A stretch of 64,000 nucleotides of DNA from Streptomyces sp. CB01373 (GTDB taxonomy: Bacteria > Actinomycetota > Actinomycetes > Streptomycetales > Streptomycetaceae): assembly GCF_002803075.1 (NCBI RefSeq), contig NZ_NNBK01000012.1:1-64000 (forward strand), written 5' to 3'. The position numbers and the translations under genes are program-made. The notes under the pieces are model-generated. The model was not told the DNA's origin and made no database searches. It saw nothing but the letters and a program-made list of their open reading frames with translations. Shown here one piece after another: positions 1-7,840 of the stretch. Position 1 is the first letter of the stretch, and each line of letters starts with the position of its first letter.

Positions 1-494
1 CGATCAAGTCGGCGGTGGCCTTCGGCGCGCTGCTGTCCCAGGGGATCGGTGACACCATCCGCGTGTCGCTGTCCGCGCCGCCGGTCGAGGAGATCAAGGT
101 CGGTATCCAGATCCTGGAGTCGCTGAACCTGCGCCAGCGCGGTCTGGAGATCGTGTCGTGTCCGTCCTGCGGCCGTGCGCAGGTGGACGTGTACAAGCTG
201 GCCGAGGAGGTCACCGCCGGTCTGACCGGGATGGAGGTGCCGCTGCGCGTCGCGGTGATGGGCTGCGTCGTCAACGGTCCCGGTGAGGCCCGCGAGGCCG
301 ACCTCGGTGTCGCCTCCGGCAACGGCAAGGGGCAGATCTTCGTCAAGGGCGAGGTCATCAAGACCGTGCCGGAGTCGAAGATCGTGGAGACCCTGATCGA
401 GGAGGCCATCAAGATCGCGGAGGGGATGGGGCAGGACGACGCCGCGTCCGGCGGCGGCACCGTCACGGGGACACCGACAGTGACAGTGAGTTAA
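1..494 (+). CDS. ispG: IspG (HMB-PP synthase), C-terminal part, cut by window edge
   Basis: This is the C-terminal part of 4-hydroxy-3-methylbut-2-en-1-yl diphosphate synthase, the penultimate enzyme of the MEP isoprenoid pathway. It reductively opens methylerythritol cyclodiphosphate. The reading frame is already open at base 3, so the gene begins outside the window. The [4Fe-4S] ligand motifs of the family are visible as SCPSCGR (bases about 155-175) and GCVVNGPGE (bases about 262-290). The last 20 or so residues are a low-complexity Asp/Gly/Ser/Thr tail typical of actinobacterial copies. dxs follows 27 bases downstream on the same strand, so the two are probably co-transcribed. Together with the next gene, an HpnO-like aminotransferase, this is the arrangement I remember from Streptomyces hopanoid loci. 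It is therefore probably a second, pathway-dedicated ispG copy; that last point is inference. Confidence 0.95.
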   Translation, partial: IKSAVAFGALLSQGIGDTIRVSLSAPPVEEIKVGIQILESLNLRQRGLEIVSCPSCGRAQVDVYKLAEEVTAGLTGMEVPLRVAVMGCVVNGPGEAREADLGVASGNGKGQIFVKGEVIKTVPESKIVETLIEEAIKIAEGMGQDDAASGGGTVTGTPTVTVS

Positions 495-521
495 ACGGCA
501 CGGACCGAGAGGGGGCCCAGC

Positions 522-2459
522 GTGACCATTCTGGAGAGCATCCGGGGACCACGCGACCTGAAGGCGCTGTCCGAGGCGGAACTGGGTGAACTGTCCGACG
601 AGATACGTGAGTTCCTGGTGCATGCGGTCGCCAGGACCGGCGGTCACCTCGGGCCCAACCTGGGGGTGGTGGAACTCACCGTCGCCCTCCACCGGGTCTT
701 CGAGTCGCCGGTCGACCGGATCCTGTGGGACACCGGTCACCAGAGTTATGTGCACAAGCTTCTGACAGGGCGTCAGGACTTCTCCAAGCTGCGCGGCAAG
801 GGAGGCCTGTCCGGCTACCCCGCGCGCGAGGAGTCCGAGCACGACGTCATCGAGAACAGCCACGCCTCCACGGCGCTCGGCTGGGCCGACGGACTCGCCA
901 AGGCCCGCGAGGTGCAGGGGGAGAAGGGACACGTCGTCGCCGTCATCGGCGACGGCGCGCTGACCGGCGGCATGGCCTGGGAGGCGCTGAACAACATCGC
1001 GGCCGCCCGGGACCGGCCGCTGATCATCGTCGTCAACGACAACGAGCGGTCCTACGCGCCGACCATCGGCGGCCTCGCCAACCACCTTGCCACCCTGCGC
1101 ACCACGGACGGCTACGAGAAGGTCCTGGCCTGGGGCAAGGAGGTGCTCCAGCGCACCCCGGTCGTCGGCAACACCCTCTACGAGTCGCTGCACGGCGCGA
1201 AGAAGGGGTTCAAGGACGCGTTCGCGCCGCAGGGCATGTTCGAGGACCTCGGGCTGAAGTACCTCGGCCCGATCGACGGACACGACATCAAGGCCGTCGA
1301 GTCGGCGCTGCGCCGCGCCAAACGCTTCCACGGCCCCGTCCTCGTCCACTGCCTCACCGAGAAGGGCCGCGGCTACGAACCCGCGCTGGCCCACGAGGAG
1401 GACCACTTCCACACCGTGGGCGTGATGGACCCGCTGACCTGCGAGCCGCTCGCCCCGGCCGGCGGGCCGTCCTGGACCTCCGTGTTCGGCGACGAGATCG
1501 TGCGGATCGGCGAGGAGCGGGACGACGTCGTGGCGATCACCGCCGCCATGCTGCACCCGGTGGGCCTCGGCAGGTTCGCCGAGCGGTTCCCGGACCGGGT
1601 GTGGGACGTGGGCATCGCCGAGCAGCACGCGGTCGTCTCGGCCGCGGGGCTCGCCACCGGCGGTCTGCACCCGGTCGTCGCCGTCTACGCCACCTTCCTC
1701 AACCGCGCCTTCGACCAGCTCCTGATGGACGTCGCCCTGCACCGCTGCGGGGTCACCTTCGTCCTGGACCGGGCCGGAGTGACCGGCGTCGACGGGCCCT
1801 CCCACAACGGCATGTGGGACATGTCCGTCCTCCAGGTCGTGCCCGGTCTCAGGATCGCCGCGCCGCGCGACGCCGACCAGTTGCGCGCCCAGCTGCGCGA
1901 GGCCGTCGCCGTCGACGACGCGCCGACCCTGATCCGGTTCCCCAAGGAGTCGGCCGGCCCGCGGATCGAGGCCGTCGGCCACGCCGGCGGCATGGACGTA
2001 CTGCACCGGGCGGAGAGCCCCGACGTGCTGCTGGTCGCCGTGGGCGTGATGGCACCGGTGTGCCTCCAGGCCGCCGAACTGCTCCAGGCGCGGGGCATCG
2101 GCTGCACCGTCGTCGACCCGCGCTGGGTCAAGCCCGTCGATCCGGCGCTGCCGGACCTGGCCGCCGGGCACCGGCTGGTGGCTGTGGTCGAGGACAACAG
2201 CCGCGCGTCCGGCGTGGGCGCGGCGGTCGCCCTGGCGCTCGGCGACGCCGAGGTCGACGTACCGGTACGCAGGTTCGGCATCCCCGAGCAGTTCCTCGCG
2301 CACGCCAAACGCGGAGAGGTGCTGGCCGACATCGGGCTCACCCCGGTCGAGGTCGCCGGACGGATCGGCGCGAGCCTGACCGTGCGGGAGCAGGCCGGGA
2401 CGATCCCGGCGCAGAACGGTGCCGGGGCCGTCATGGCAGTCAAGGAGACAACCGAATGA
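522..2459 (+). CDS. dxs: 1-deoxy-D-xylulose-5-phosphate synthase
   Basis: DXS condenses pyruvate and glyceraldehyde 3-phosphate to 1-deoxyxylulose 5-phosphate, using thiamine diphosphate, at the entry of the MEP pathway. The 645-residue length is normal. The N-terminal TPP domain shows the catalytic-region His in TGHQSYVHK (about residue 73) and the GDGALTGG...NN cofactor motif (Asp about 144). The transketolase-type pyrimidine domain carries the GIAEQHAV motif (about 365-372), followed by the C-terminal transketolase domain. The start is a GTG at 522 with a purine-rich GAGGGGG ribosome binding site about 6-13 bases upstream. Its stop overlaps the next gene's ATG (ATGA), which indicates translational coupling to the aminotransferase. 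It is probably a secondary dxs serving hopanoid synthesis, because the aminotransferase partner is not an MEP enzyme. Confidence 0.97.
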   Translation: MTILESIRGPRDLKALSEAELGELSDEIREFLVHAVARTGGHLGPNLGVVELTVALHRVFESPVDRILWDTGHQSYVHKLLTGRQDFSKLRGKGGLSGYPAREESEHDVIENSHASTALGWADGLAKAREVQGEKGHVVAVIGDGALTGGMAWEALNNIAAARDRPLIIVVNDNERSYAPTIGGLANHLATLRTTDGYEKVLAWGKEVLQRTPVVGNTLYESLHGAKKGFKDAFAPQGMFEDLGLKYLGPIDGHDIKAVESALRRAKRFHGPVLVHCLTEKGRGYEPALAHEEDHFHTVGVMDPLTCEPLAPAGGPSWTSVFGDEIVRIGEERDDVVAITAAMLHPVGLGRFAERFPDRVWDVGIAEQHAVVSAAGLATGGLHPVVAVYATFLNRAFDQLLMDVALHRCGVTFVLDRAGVTGVDGPSHNGMWDMSVLQVVPGLRIAAPRDADQLRAQLREAVAVDDAPTLIRFPKESAGPRIEAVGHAGGMDVLHRAESPDVLLVAVGVMAPVCLQAAELLQARGIGCTVVDPRWVKPVDPALPDLAAGHRLVAVVEDNSRASGVGAAVALALGDAEVDVPVRRFGIPEQFLAHAKRGEVLADIGLTPVEVAGRIGASLTVREQAGTIPAQNGAGAVMAVKETTE

Positions 2460-3838
2460 CCACGGAGTTCGACCTCGGCGCCCTGCTCGCCGAGCGCGGC
2501 ACCGAGCGCTACGAGCTGCACACCAGGCACCTCAACCACCAACTGCCGCGGATGCTGCACACCATCGGCTTCGACAAGGTCTACGAGCGGGCCGAGGGCG
2601 CGTACTTCTGGGACGCGGAGGGCAACGACTACCTGGACATGCTCTCCGGGTTCGGGGTGATGGGCCTGGGCCGCCACCACCCTGTCGTCCGCAAGGCGCT
2701 GCACGACGTGCTGGACGCCCAGCTCGCCGACCTCACCCGCTTCGACTGCCAGCCGCTGCCCGGGCTGCTGGCCGAGCGGCTGCTCGCGCACACCCCCCAC
2801 CTGGACCGGGTGTTCTTCGGCAACAGCGGCACGGAGGCGGTGGAGACCGCGCTGAAGTTCGCCCGCCGCGCCACCGGCCGGCCACGGATCCTGTATTGCG
2901 AGCACTCCTTCCACGGACTGACCGCAGGCTCGCTGTCCGTCAACGGCGAGGACGGCTTCCGGGACGGCTTCGCCCCGCTGCTGCCCGACACCGCCGTCCC
3001 GCTCGGCGACCTCGACGCGCTCGCACGGGAGCTGAGGAAGGGCGACGTGGCCGCCCTGATCGTCGAGCCGATCCAGGGCAAGGGCGTGCACGAGGCCCCG
3101 CCCGGCTGGCTGCGCGCCGCGCAGGAGCTGCTGCACCGGCACAAGGCACTGCTCATCGCCGACGAGGTGCAGACGGGCCTGGGCCGCACCGGGGACTTCT
3201 GGGCCTACCAGCACGAGGACGGGGTCGAGCCGGACCTGGTCTGCGTGGCCAAGGCCCTGTCCGGCGGCTATGTGCCGGTGAGTGCCACCCTCGGCAGGGA
3301 CTGGATCTTCAAGAAGGTCTACTCCTCGATCGACCGGGTGCTCGTCCACTCGGCGAGCTTCGGGTCCAACGCCCAGGCCATGGCGGCGGGCCTGGCCGTG
3401 CTGTCCGTGATGGAGAACGAGCAGATCGTGGCCAACGCCAGGGCCACGGGCGAGCTGCTGAAGTCCCGGCTGGCCGCGCTCACCGACCGGTACGAGCTGC
3501 TCGCCGACGTGCGCGGCCGGGGCCTGATGATCGGCATCGAGTTCGGGCGGCCGAGGTCGCTGAAGCTGCGCGGGCGCTGGACCATGCTCCAGGCGGCCCG
3601 CAAGGGACTGTTCGCGCAGATGGTGGTCGTCCCGCTGCTGCAGCGGCACCGTATCCTGACCCAGGTCTCCGGCGACCACCTGGAGGTGATCAAGCTGATC
3701 CCGCCGCTGGTCGTCGGGGAGGGCGAGGTCGACCGGTTCGTGGACGCCTTCACCGCCGTGATGGACGACGCGCACGACGGCGGGCTGATGTGGGATTTCG
3801 GAAAGACGCTGGTCAAGCAGGCCGTCGCCAACCGGTGA
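2456..3838 (+). CDS. hpnO: Class III PLP aminotransferase, HpnO-like (aminobacteriohopanetriol)
   Basis: This is a 460-residue class III (ornithine/acetylornithine type) pyridoxal-phosphate aminotransferase. Visible family features are FGNSGTEAVE (phosphate-binding region, about residue 120), the acidic LIADEVQTGLGRTG stretch (Asp that contacts the PLP ring) and the VAKALSGGY motif with the Schiff-base lysine. The start ATG (2456) overlaps the dxs stop by four bases. In Streptomyces hopanoid loci an aminotransferase at this position (HpnO) is known to make the amino group of aminobacteriohopanetriol. The ispG-dxs-aminotransferase order supports that assignment here. The radical-SAM and squalene-hopene cyclase genes expected upstream would lie outside the window, so the exact substrate rests on context rather than sequence. 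Confidence 0.85.
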   Translation: MTTEFDLGALLAERGTERYELHTRHLNHQLPRMLHTIGFDKVYERAEGAYFWDAEGNDYLDMLSGFGVMGLGRHHPVVRKALHDVLDAQLADLTRFDCQPLPGLLAERLLAHTPHLDRVFFGNSGTEAVETALKFARRATGRPRILYCEHSFHGLTAGSLSVNGEDGFRDGFAPLLPDTAVPLGDLDALARELRKGDVAALIVEPIQGKGVHEAPPGWLRAAQELLHRHKALLIADEVQTGLGRTGDFWAYQHEDGVEPDLVCVAKALSGGYVPVSATLGRDWIFKKVYSSIDRVLVHSASFGSNAQAMAAGLAVLSVMENEQIVANARATGELLKSRLAALTDRYELLADVRGRGLMIGIEFGRPRSLKLRGRWTMLQAARKGLFAQMVVVPLLQRHRILTQVSGDHLEVIKLIPPLVVGEGEVDRFVDAFTAVMDDAHDGGLMWDFGKTLVKQAVANR

Positions 3839-3867
3839 GCCGACCGGGCACGGACCCCGTCGCTGAC

Positions 3868-3904
3868 TTTGCCTCTGAGGCAAGAAATTTGCCTTAGGGG
3901 CAAA
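3868..3904. promoter_or_regulatory. Two tandem palindromes, likely operators of the XRE-cupin regulator
   Basis: A perfect 15-bp palindrome, TTGCCTC-T-GAGGCAA, lies at 3869-3883. A second, related one with TTTGCC/GGCAAA arms lies at 3888-3904. Their centres are about 20 bp apart, two helical turns, so two dimers could bind the same DNA face. They sit 20-55 bp upstream of the XRE-cupin gene and downstream of hpnO, which suggests autoregulation. That is inference from position and symmetry. Confidence 0.65.
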
Positions 3905-3923
3905 GCGGCGGTGGAATGGAGGT

Positions 3924-4547
3924 ATGAGCTCTCCAGAGTCCCAGCCCCCGGCGGGGCCGGTCGAGGACCTGCCCGCCGTCGCGCCGCAACTGCGTGCGCT
4001 GCGCCGCCGTGCCGCACTGACCCTGGAGGCCGCGGCCCGGGCCGCCGGGCTGTCGCCCGCCCATCTCTCCCGACTGGAGACCGGGCAGCGCCAGCCCTCG
4101 CTGCCGATGCTGCTCTCGCTCGCCCGTGTCTACGGTACGACAGTCTCCGAACTGCTCGGCGAGAACGTCGCCGAGCGGGACGCGGTGGTGCACGCCGGGG
4201 ACATGGAGCCGACGCGGGCCGGCGGCTGGACGTACTGGCAGGCCGGCGCGTCCGGCCGCGGGATGCAGGCCCTGCGGGTCCGCGTCCCGCACGGCTCCCA
4301 GGGCGACATCGTGCGCGTGCACCCCGGCGAGGAGTGGCTGTACGTCCTCAGCGGACGCCTCAGGCTACGCCTCGGCGACGCCACGCACCTGCTCGTGCCG
4401 GGCAGCAGCGCGCACTTCGACTCGCTGACCCCGCACCGCATCGCGGCCGAGAACCCGGACGGGGTCGAGCTCCTCTTCGTCCACACCCTGTTGCAGAGTC
4501 CCACGGCCGCGCTGTGCCTGGGCCCCCACATCGGAGACATGCCATGA
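3924..4547 (+). CDS. XRE-family transcriptional regulator with C-terminal cupin domain
   Basis: This is a 207-residue two-domain regulator. Residues about 26-83 form a XRE/Cro helix-turn-helix, with LSPAHLSRLETGQRQPS as the recognition segment. Residues about 125-190 form a cupin beta-barrel (VHPGEEWLYVLSGRLRLRLGD, then a PHRI strand), which in this family senses a small ligand. A Ser/Pro-rich leader of about 20 residues precedes the HTH. The start is uncertain. At ATG 3924 the only GGAGG is at 3918-3922, a single base away and too close for normal initiation, so leaderless initiation is possible. Tandem palindromes lie just upstream. Its TGA overlaps the ATG of the small membrane-protein gene. 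The gene follows the hopanoid-type genes on the same strand, but no regulatory target is proven by the sequence. Confidence 0.9.
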   Translation: MSSPESQPPAGPVEDLPAVAPQLRALRRRAALTLEAAARAAGLSPAHLSRLETGQRQPSLPMLLSLARVYGTTVSELLGENVAERDAVVHAGDMEPTRAGGWTYWQAGASGRGMQALRVRVPHGSQGDIVRVHPGEEWLYVLSGRLRLRLGDATHLLVPGSSAHFDSLTPHRIAAENPDGVELLFVHTLLQSPTAALCLGPHIGDMP

Positions 4548-4666
4548 CCAACATGGAAGAGAAGTTCCCGCGCGCCCTGTGGGTCCGGCTCGTCATCTAC
4601 ACCGTCGTCGGTCACTTCTTCGCCGGGTTCGTCTGGTTCCTGTTCTCGGTCGGCGGCTCCAAGTGA
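4544..4666 (+). CDS. Small (40-residue) single-span membrane protein, DUF6126-like
   Basis: This short protein has a charged N-terminus (MTNMEEKFPRALWVR), then one hydrophobic segment at residues about 16-35 (LVIYTVVGHFFAGFVWFLF), and ends SVGGSK. The ATG overlaps the stop of the XRE-cupin gene (ATGA), so it is translationally coupled to the regulator. I recall tiny proteins of this kind next to XRE-cupin genes in Streptomyces, annotated as DUF6126; that family name is from memory. Its role is unknown. Coupling to the regulator suggests a membrane partner or sensor, which is inference. Confidence 0.75.
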   Translation: MTNMEEKFPRALWVRLVIYTVVGHFFAGFVWFLFSVGGSK

Positions 4667-4685
4667 GGGCCCGGGTGCCGGCCCG

Positions 4686-5483
4686 TCAGTCCAGCAGCCG
4701 CTCGCGCAGCCGCTCCCGGGTGGCCGGAGCCAGCCGCAGCCCCCGCTCCAGGTAGGCGTCGACGCCGCCCCAGGTCTCCTCGATGGTGTCCAGGGCCGCC
4801 GCCAGATACTCGGCGCGCGCCTCGAACAGGGGGCTGAGCAGCTCCATGACCTCGGGGGAGTAGGCCGCGGCCGACGTGCCGCTGCGGTGCACCTTGTAGC
4901 GGCGGTGCTTGGCGTTCGACTCCAGGTAGTCGGCGACGATCGCGTCCCGCTCCACGCCGAGGGCGAGGAGGGTCACGGCGATCGACAGGCCCGCGCGGTC
5001 CTTGCCCGCCGCGCAGTGCATCAGGACCGGGACGCAGTCCTCGGCGAGCGCGTGCAGTACCTGCGAGTGCTCGCCGGTGCGCTCCTTGATGAGCACGCGG
5101 TAGGACGAGATCATCCGGTCCGCGCCCTTGCCGTCGTCCAGGACGGAGCGCAACTCGTCGAGGTCGCCGTCACGGACCATCTTCCAGAACTCGGCGCCGT
5201 CCGCCGGGTCGCTCAGCGGCAGGTTCACATGGCGCACGCCCGGCAGTTCGACGTCCGGGCCCTCCAGCCCGACGTCGGCCGTGTTGCGGAAGTCGAAGAT
5301 CGTGTGCAGGCCCAGGGAGCCGAGGTAGGACGCGTCCTCGTCGGTCGCGTGCGCGAGGTGGCCGCTGCGGAACAGCATCCCGTGCCGCACCCGCCGGCCG
5401 TCGACGGTCGGCAGCCCGCCCACGTCACGGAAGTTGCGCACTGCGGCCAGCTCCGGCTCGGTCGAGGGGACCTGCTGCGTCAC
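4686..5483 (-). CDS. Tyrosine/lipid phosphatase (PtpB-like dual-specificity family)
   Basis: This is a 265-residue protein of the PtpB-like bacterial tyrosine-phosphatase family. The P-loop HCAAGKDRAG gives a CX5R signature with nucleophilic Cys157 and Arg163. The lysine and aspartate inside the loop are typical of the lipid/dual-specificity branch. The family N-terminal motif NFRDVGGLPT (residues about 17-26) and the FRSGHL segment are present. It is cytoplasmic, with no signal peptide. The start is ATG at 5483, preceded on the minus strand by a GGGAGGAGT purine run. It converges with the preceding small membrane-protein gene, leaving 19 bases between them, and is divergent from the alpha-galactosidase gene. 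Phosphotyrosine, phosphoserine and phosphoinositide substrates cannot be told apart from sequence. Confidence 0.9.
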   Translation of the reverse strand: MTQQVPSTEPELAAVRNFRDVGGLPTVDGRRVRHGMLFRSGHLAHATDEDASYLGSLGLHTIFDFRNTADVGLEGPDVELPGVRHVNLPLSDPADGAEFWKMVRDGDLDELRSVLDDGKGADRMISSYRVLIKERTGEHSQVLHALAEDCVPVLMHCAAGKDRAGLSIAVTLLALGVERDAIVADYLESNAKHRRYKVHRSGTSAAAYSPEVMELLSPLFEARAEYLAAALDTIEETWGGVDAYLERGLRLAPATRERLRERLLD

Positions 5484-5655
5484 GGGGACTCCTCCCTTTC
5501 GGCCCCGCCGTCACGGTGCGTCGGCGGGTGCGGCTTCGACCATACGACATGGCTGCCCGGGGCAACGGGCTGTCCACAGGCGTTGCACCGGCGCCCGCGC
5601 CCCCTGATGATGGCGGTGCGTGCGCGGACCGGTTCGGACCTGTGGGGGACGGAAC
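5484..5655. promoter_or_regulatory. Divergent promoter region, phosphatase / alpha-galactosidase
   Basis: This 172-base spacer separates two divergently transcribed genes, so promoters for both must lie here or inside the genes. I see no convincing -35/-10 pair or operator. An in-frame GTG at 5620 could extend the downstream protein by 12 residues, but the ATG at 5656 has the better purine-rich site. Confidence 0.5.
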
Positions 5656-7728
5656 ATGCTGGAGACCGCCGACGACGGACGTACATGGCTGCTGACCGGG
5701 CCCACGAGCGGCTACGCCGTCCATCTGACCGAGCGTGGCGAACTGCTCCACCTGCACTGGGGTCCGAGTATCACCCTGACCGACGCCGAGGCCCTGGCCG
5801 CACGGCCGCTGCCGGACGCCCGGCCCTTCGAGTCCCCGCTCGACGGACAGGAGGAGTACCCGGTCGAGGGCGGCCCCCGCTTCGTACGGCCCGCGCTGTC
5901 CGTGCGCACCGCCGAACGGCGCGGCACCGAGTGGACCTTCGGGTCGTACGACGCCGAGGGCGACGAACTGCGGCTGCTGTTCCACGACTCGGGGCTGGAC
6001 ATCACCCTGCACTACCGCATGCGCGGGGACGTCGTCGAACGCTGGGTCACCCTCGCCAACCGGGGACCCGAGCCCGTGGAGGTGCTGCGCGCCGACTCGG
6101 CGACCTGGACCCTGCCCGAGCGGGAAGGCCGGCGGCTGTCCCACCTGCACGGCCGCTGGGCCGCCGAGTCCCGGCTCGTGCGCACCTCACTCGCCTACGG
6201 CGAGCACGTCATCGGCAGCCGCCGCGGCCACACCGGCCACCAGCACCTGCCGTGGGTCGCCCTGGACACCGACGCCACCGAGGAGCGCGGCGAGGTCTAC
6301 GGCTGCGCCCTGGGCTGGTCGGGCTCCTGGCGGATCGCGGTCGCCCAACTCCCGGACGCGCGCGTGCAGATCACCGGGGGCGCCGGGCACGACGACTCCG
6401 GGCTGCTGATGCTCCGGGCCGGGGAGACGTACACCGGCCCCGTCTTCGCAGGGCTGTGGAGCGACGGCGGACACGGCGGCGCGAGCCGCGCCTGGCACGC
6501 CTACCAGCGGCGGTACGTCATCCCCGACGCGGACCGGGACCGGCCGGTGCTCTACAACTCCTGGGAGGCCACCCAGTTCGACATCTCGGAGGAGCAGCAG
6601 GGGGCGCTCGCGCGGCGGGCCGCGGAGATCGGCGTGGAACTGTTCGTCGTCGACGACGGCTGGTTCGGCGCCCGCACCGGCGACCGCGCCGGACTCGGCG
6701 ACTGGTGGCCCAACCCCGACCGGTTCCCCGGCGGCCTGAAGCCGCTCGCCGACCAGGTGCACGGCCTCGGCATGCGGTTCGGCATCTGGGTCGAGCCGGA
6801 GATGGTCAACCCCGACAGCGACCTGTACCGCGCGCACCCCGACTGGGTGCAGCACCAACTTGGGCGCACGCGCACGGAGTTCCGCAACCAGCTCGTCCTC
6901 AACCTCGCGCGCGAGGACGTGCGGGAGTATTTGTGGGAGAGGCTGGACACGCTGCTCTCCAGCGCCCCGATCGACTATGTGAAATGGGACTTCAACCGCT
7001 CCTTCACCGACGCCGGCTGGCCCGGGGAGCCGTACCCGCAGCGCCTGTGGACCGACCATGTGCGCGCGCTGTACGCCCTGCTTGACCGGCTGCGGGCCGC
7101 GCACCCGGGCGTCGCCTTCGAGTCCTGCTCGGGCGGCGGCGGCCGGATCGACCTCGGCGTCCTGTCCCGTACGGACCAGGTGTGGACCTCCGACAACACC
7201 GATCCGCTGGACCGGCTCGCCATCCAGCACGGCTTCAGCCAGATCCATCCCGCCCGTGTCATGGCCGCCTGGGTCACCGACAGCCCGAACACCATGCTCA
7301 ACGGGCGGGCCAGCACGCTGCGTTTCCGCTTCGTCAGCGCCATGGCGGGTGTGCTCGGGGTGGGTGGCGACCTCACCCGGTGGACGGAGGAGGAGCTGGC
7401 CGAGGCCTGTGACTGGATCGCGCTGTACAAGGAGATCCGGCCGGTGGTCCAGCGCGGCGACCTGTACCGGCTGAGGGCCCCGCGAGGCGGGCTGAGCGCG
7501 GTGCAGTACGTCCTCGGTGACGACACCGTCGTCCTCGCCCTGCTCCAGGCGCAGCACCACGGCGAGCCGGTGCCCGCGCTGCGGCTGCGCGGACTGGACC
7601 CGGCGGCGTCGTACATGTGCGGGGACACCGGGGAAGTGCACCGCGGCGCCGTACTGCTGCACCACGGGCTGCGCACCGGGCTGCGGGGCGACTTCGACGC
7701 GACGGTCGTCAGGCTGCGGCGTGTGTGA
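5656..7728 (+). CDS. Alpha-galactosidase, glycoside hydrolase family 36
   Basis: This is a 690-residue retaining alpha-galactosidase that hydrolyses terminal alpha-1,6-galactose from melibiose/raffinose-type sugars. It has the three-part GH36 layout: an N-terminal beta-sandwich (about 1-310), a TIM barrel (about 310-620) and a C-terminal beta-domain. Visible barrel motifs are VDDGWFGAR (about 332), the nucleophile in YVKWDFNRS (Asp about 445), SCSGGGGRIDLG (about 490) and the acid/base region WTSDNTD (Asp about 513). There is no signal peptide, so the enzyme should be intracellular and act on imported oligosaccharides. I chose ATG 5656 because of the GGGGGAC site just upstream. No sugar transporter or LacI regulator is adjacent, so it appears as a lone gene. 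Confidence 0.95.
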   Translation: MLETADDGRTWLLTGPTSGYAVHLTERGELLHLHWGPSITLTDAEALAARPLPDARPFESPLDGQEEYPVEGGPRFVRPALSVRTAERRGTEWTFGSYDAEGDELRLLFHDSGLDITLHYRMRGDVVERWVTLANRGPEPVEVLRADSATWTLPEREGRRLSHLHGRWAAESRLVRTSLAYGEHVIGSRRGHTGHQHLPWVALDTDATEERGEVYGCALGWSGSWRIAVAQLPDARVQITGGAGHDDSGLLMLRAGETYTGPVFAGLWSDGGHGGASRAWHAYQRRYVIPDADRDRPVLYNSWEATQFDISEEQQGALARRAAEIGVELFVVDDGWFGARTGDRAGLGDWWPNPDRFPGGLKPLADQVHGLGMRFGIWVEPEMVNPDSDLYRAHPDWVQHQLGRTRTEFRNQLVLNLAREDVREYLWERLDTLLSSAPIDYVKWDFNRSFTDAGWPGEPYPQRLWTDHVRALYALLDRLRAAHPGVAFESCSGGGGRIDLGVLSRTDQVWTSDNTDPLDRLAIQHGFSQIHPARVMAAWVTDSPNTMLNGRASTLRFRFVSAMAGVLGVGGDLTRWTEEELAEACDWIALYKEIRPVVQRGDLYRLRAPRGGLSAVQYVLGDDTVVLALLQAQHHGEPVPALRLRGLDPAASYMCGDTGEVHRGAVLLHHGLRTGLRGDFDATVVRLRRV

Positions 7729-7795
7729 AGGCCTCACGTATTCCCGCTGGAGCCTCCCGGTCGAAGTGGCCTTTCTCACCGCACGTCAACCCCTT

Positions 7796-7811
7796 CCTAC
7801 GGTCGCGTAGG
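7796..7811. promoter_or_regulatory. Palindrome CCTACG-N4-CGTAGG upstream of SGNH hydrolase gene
   Basis: This is a perfect 6-bp inverted repeat with a 4-base spacer, 45 bases before the SGNH hydrolase start. It has the size and form of a TetR-type operator. No TetR gene lies in the window, so the binding protein is unknown. Confidence 0.45.
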
Positions 7812-7840
7812 TCACATTCGAAGGTGAATCATGAGCCGAC

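Noticed and set aside
725..2455. Long Arg-rich open frame upstream of and in frame with hpnO, inside dxs
   Set aside because: It is an out-of-frame shadow of dxs. The real aminotransferase start is the ATG at 2456 that overlaps the dxs stop.
1685..3883. 732-codon minus-strand frame opposite dxs and hpnO
   Set aside because: It is the antisense of two well-identified enzymes, with no recognisable motif and no ribosome binding site.
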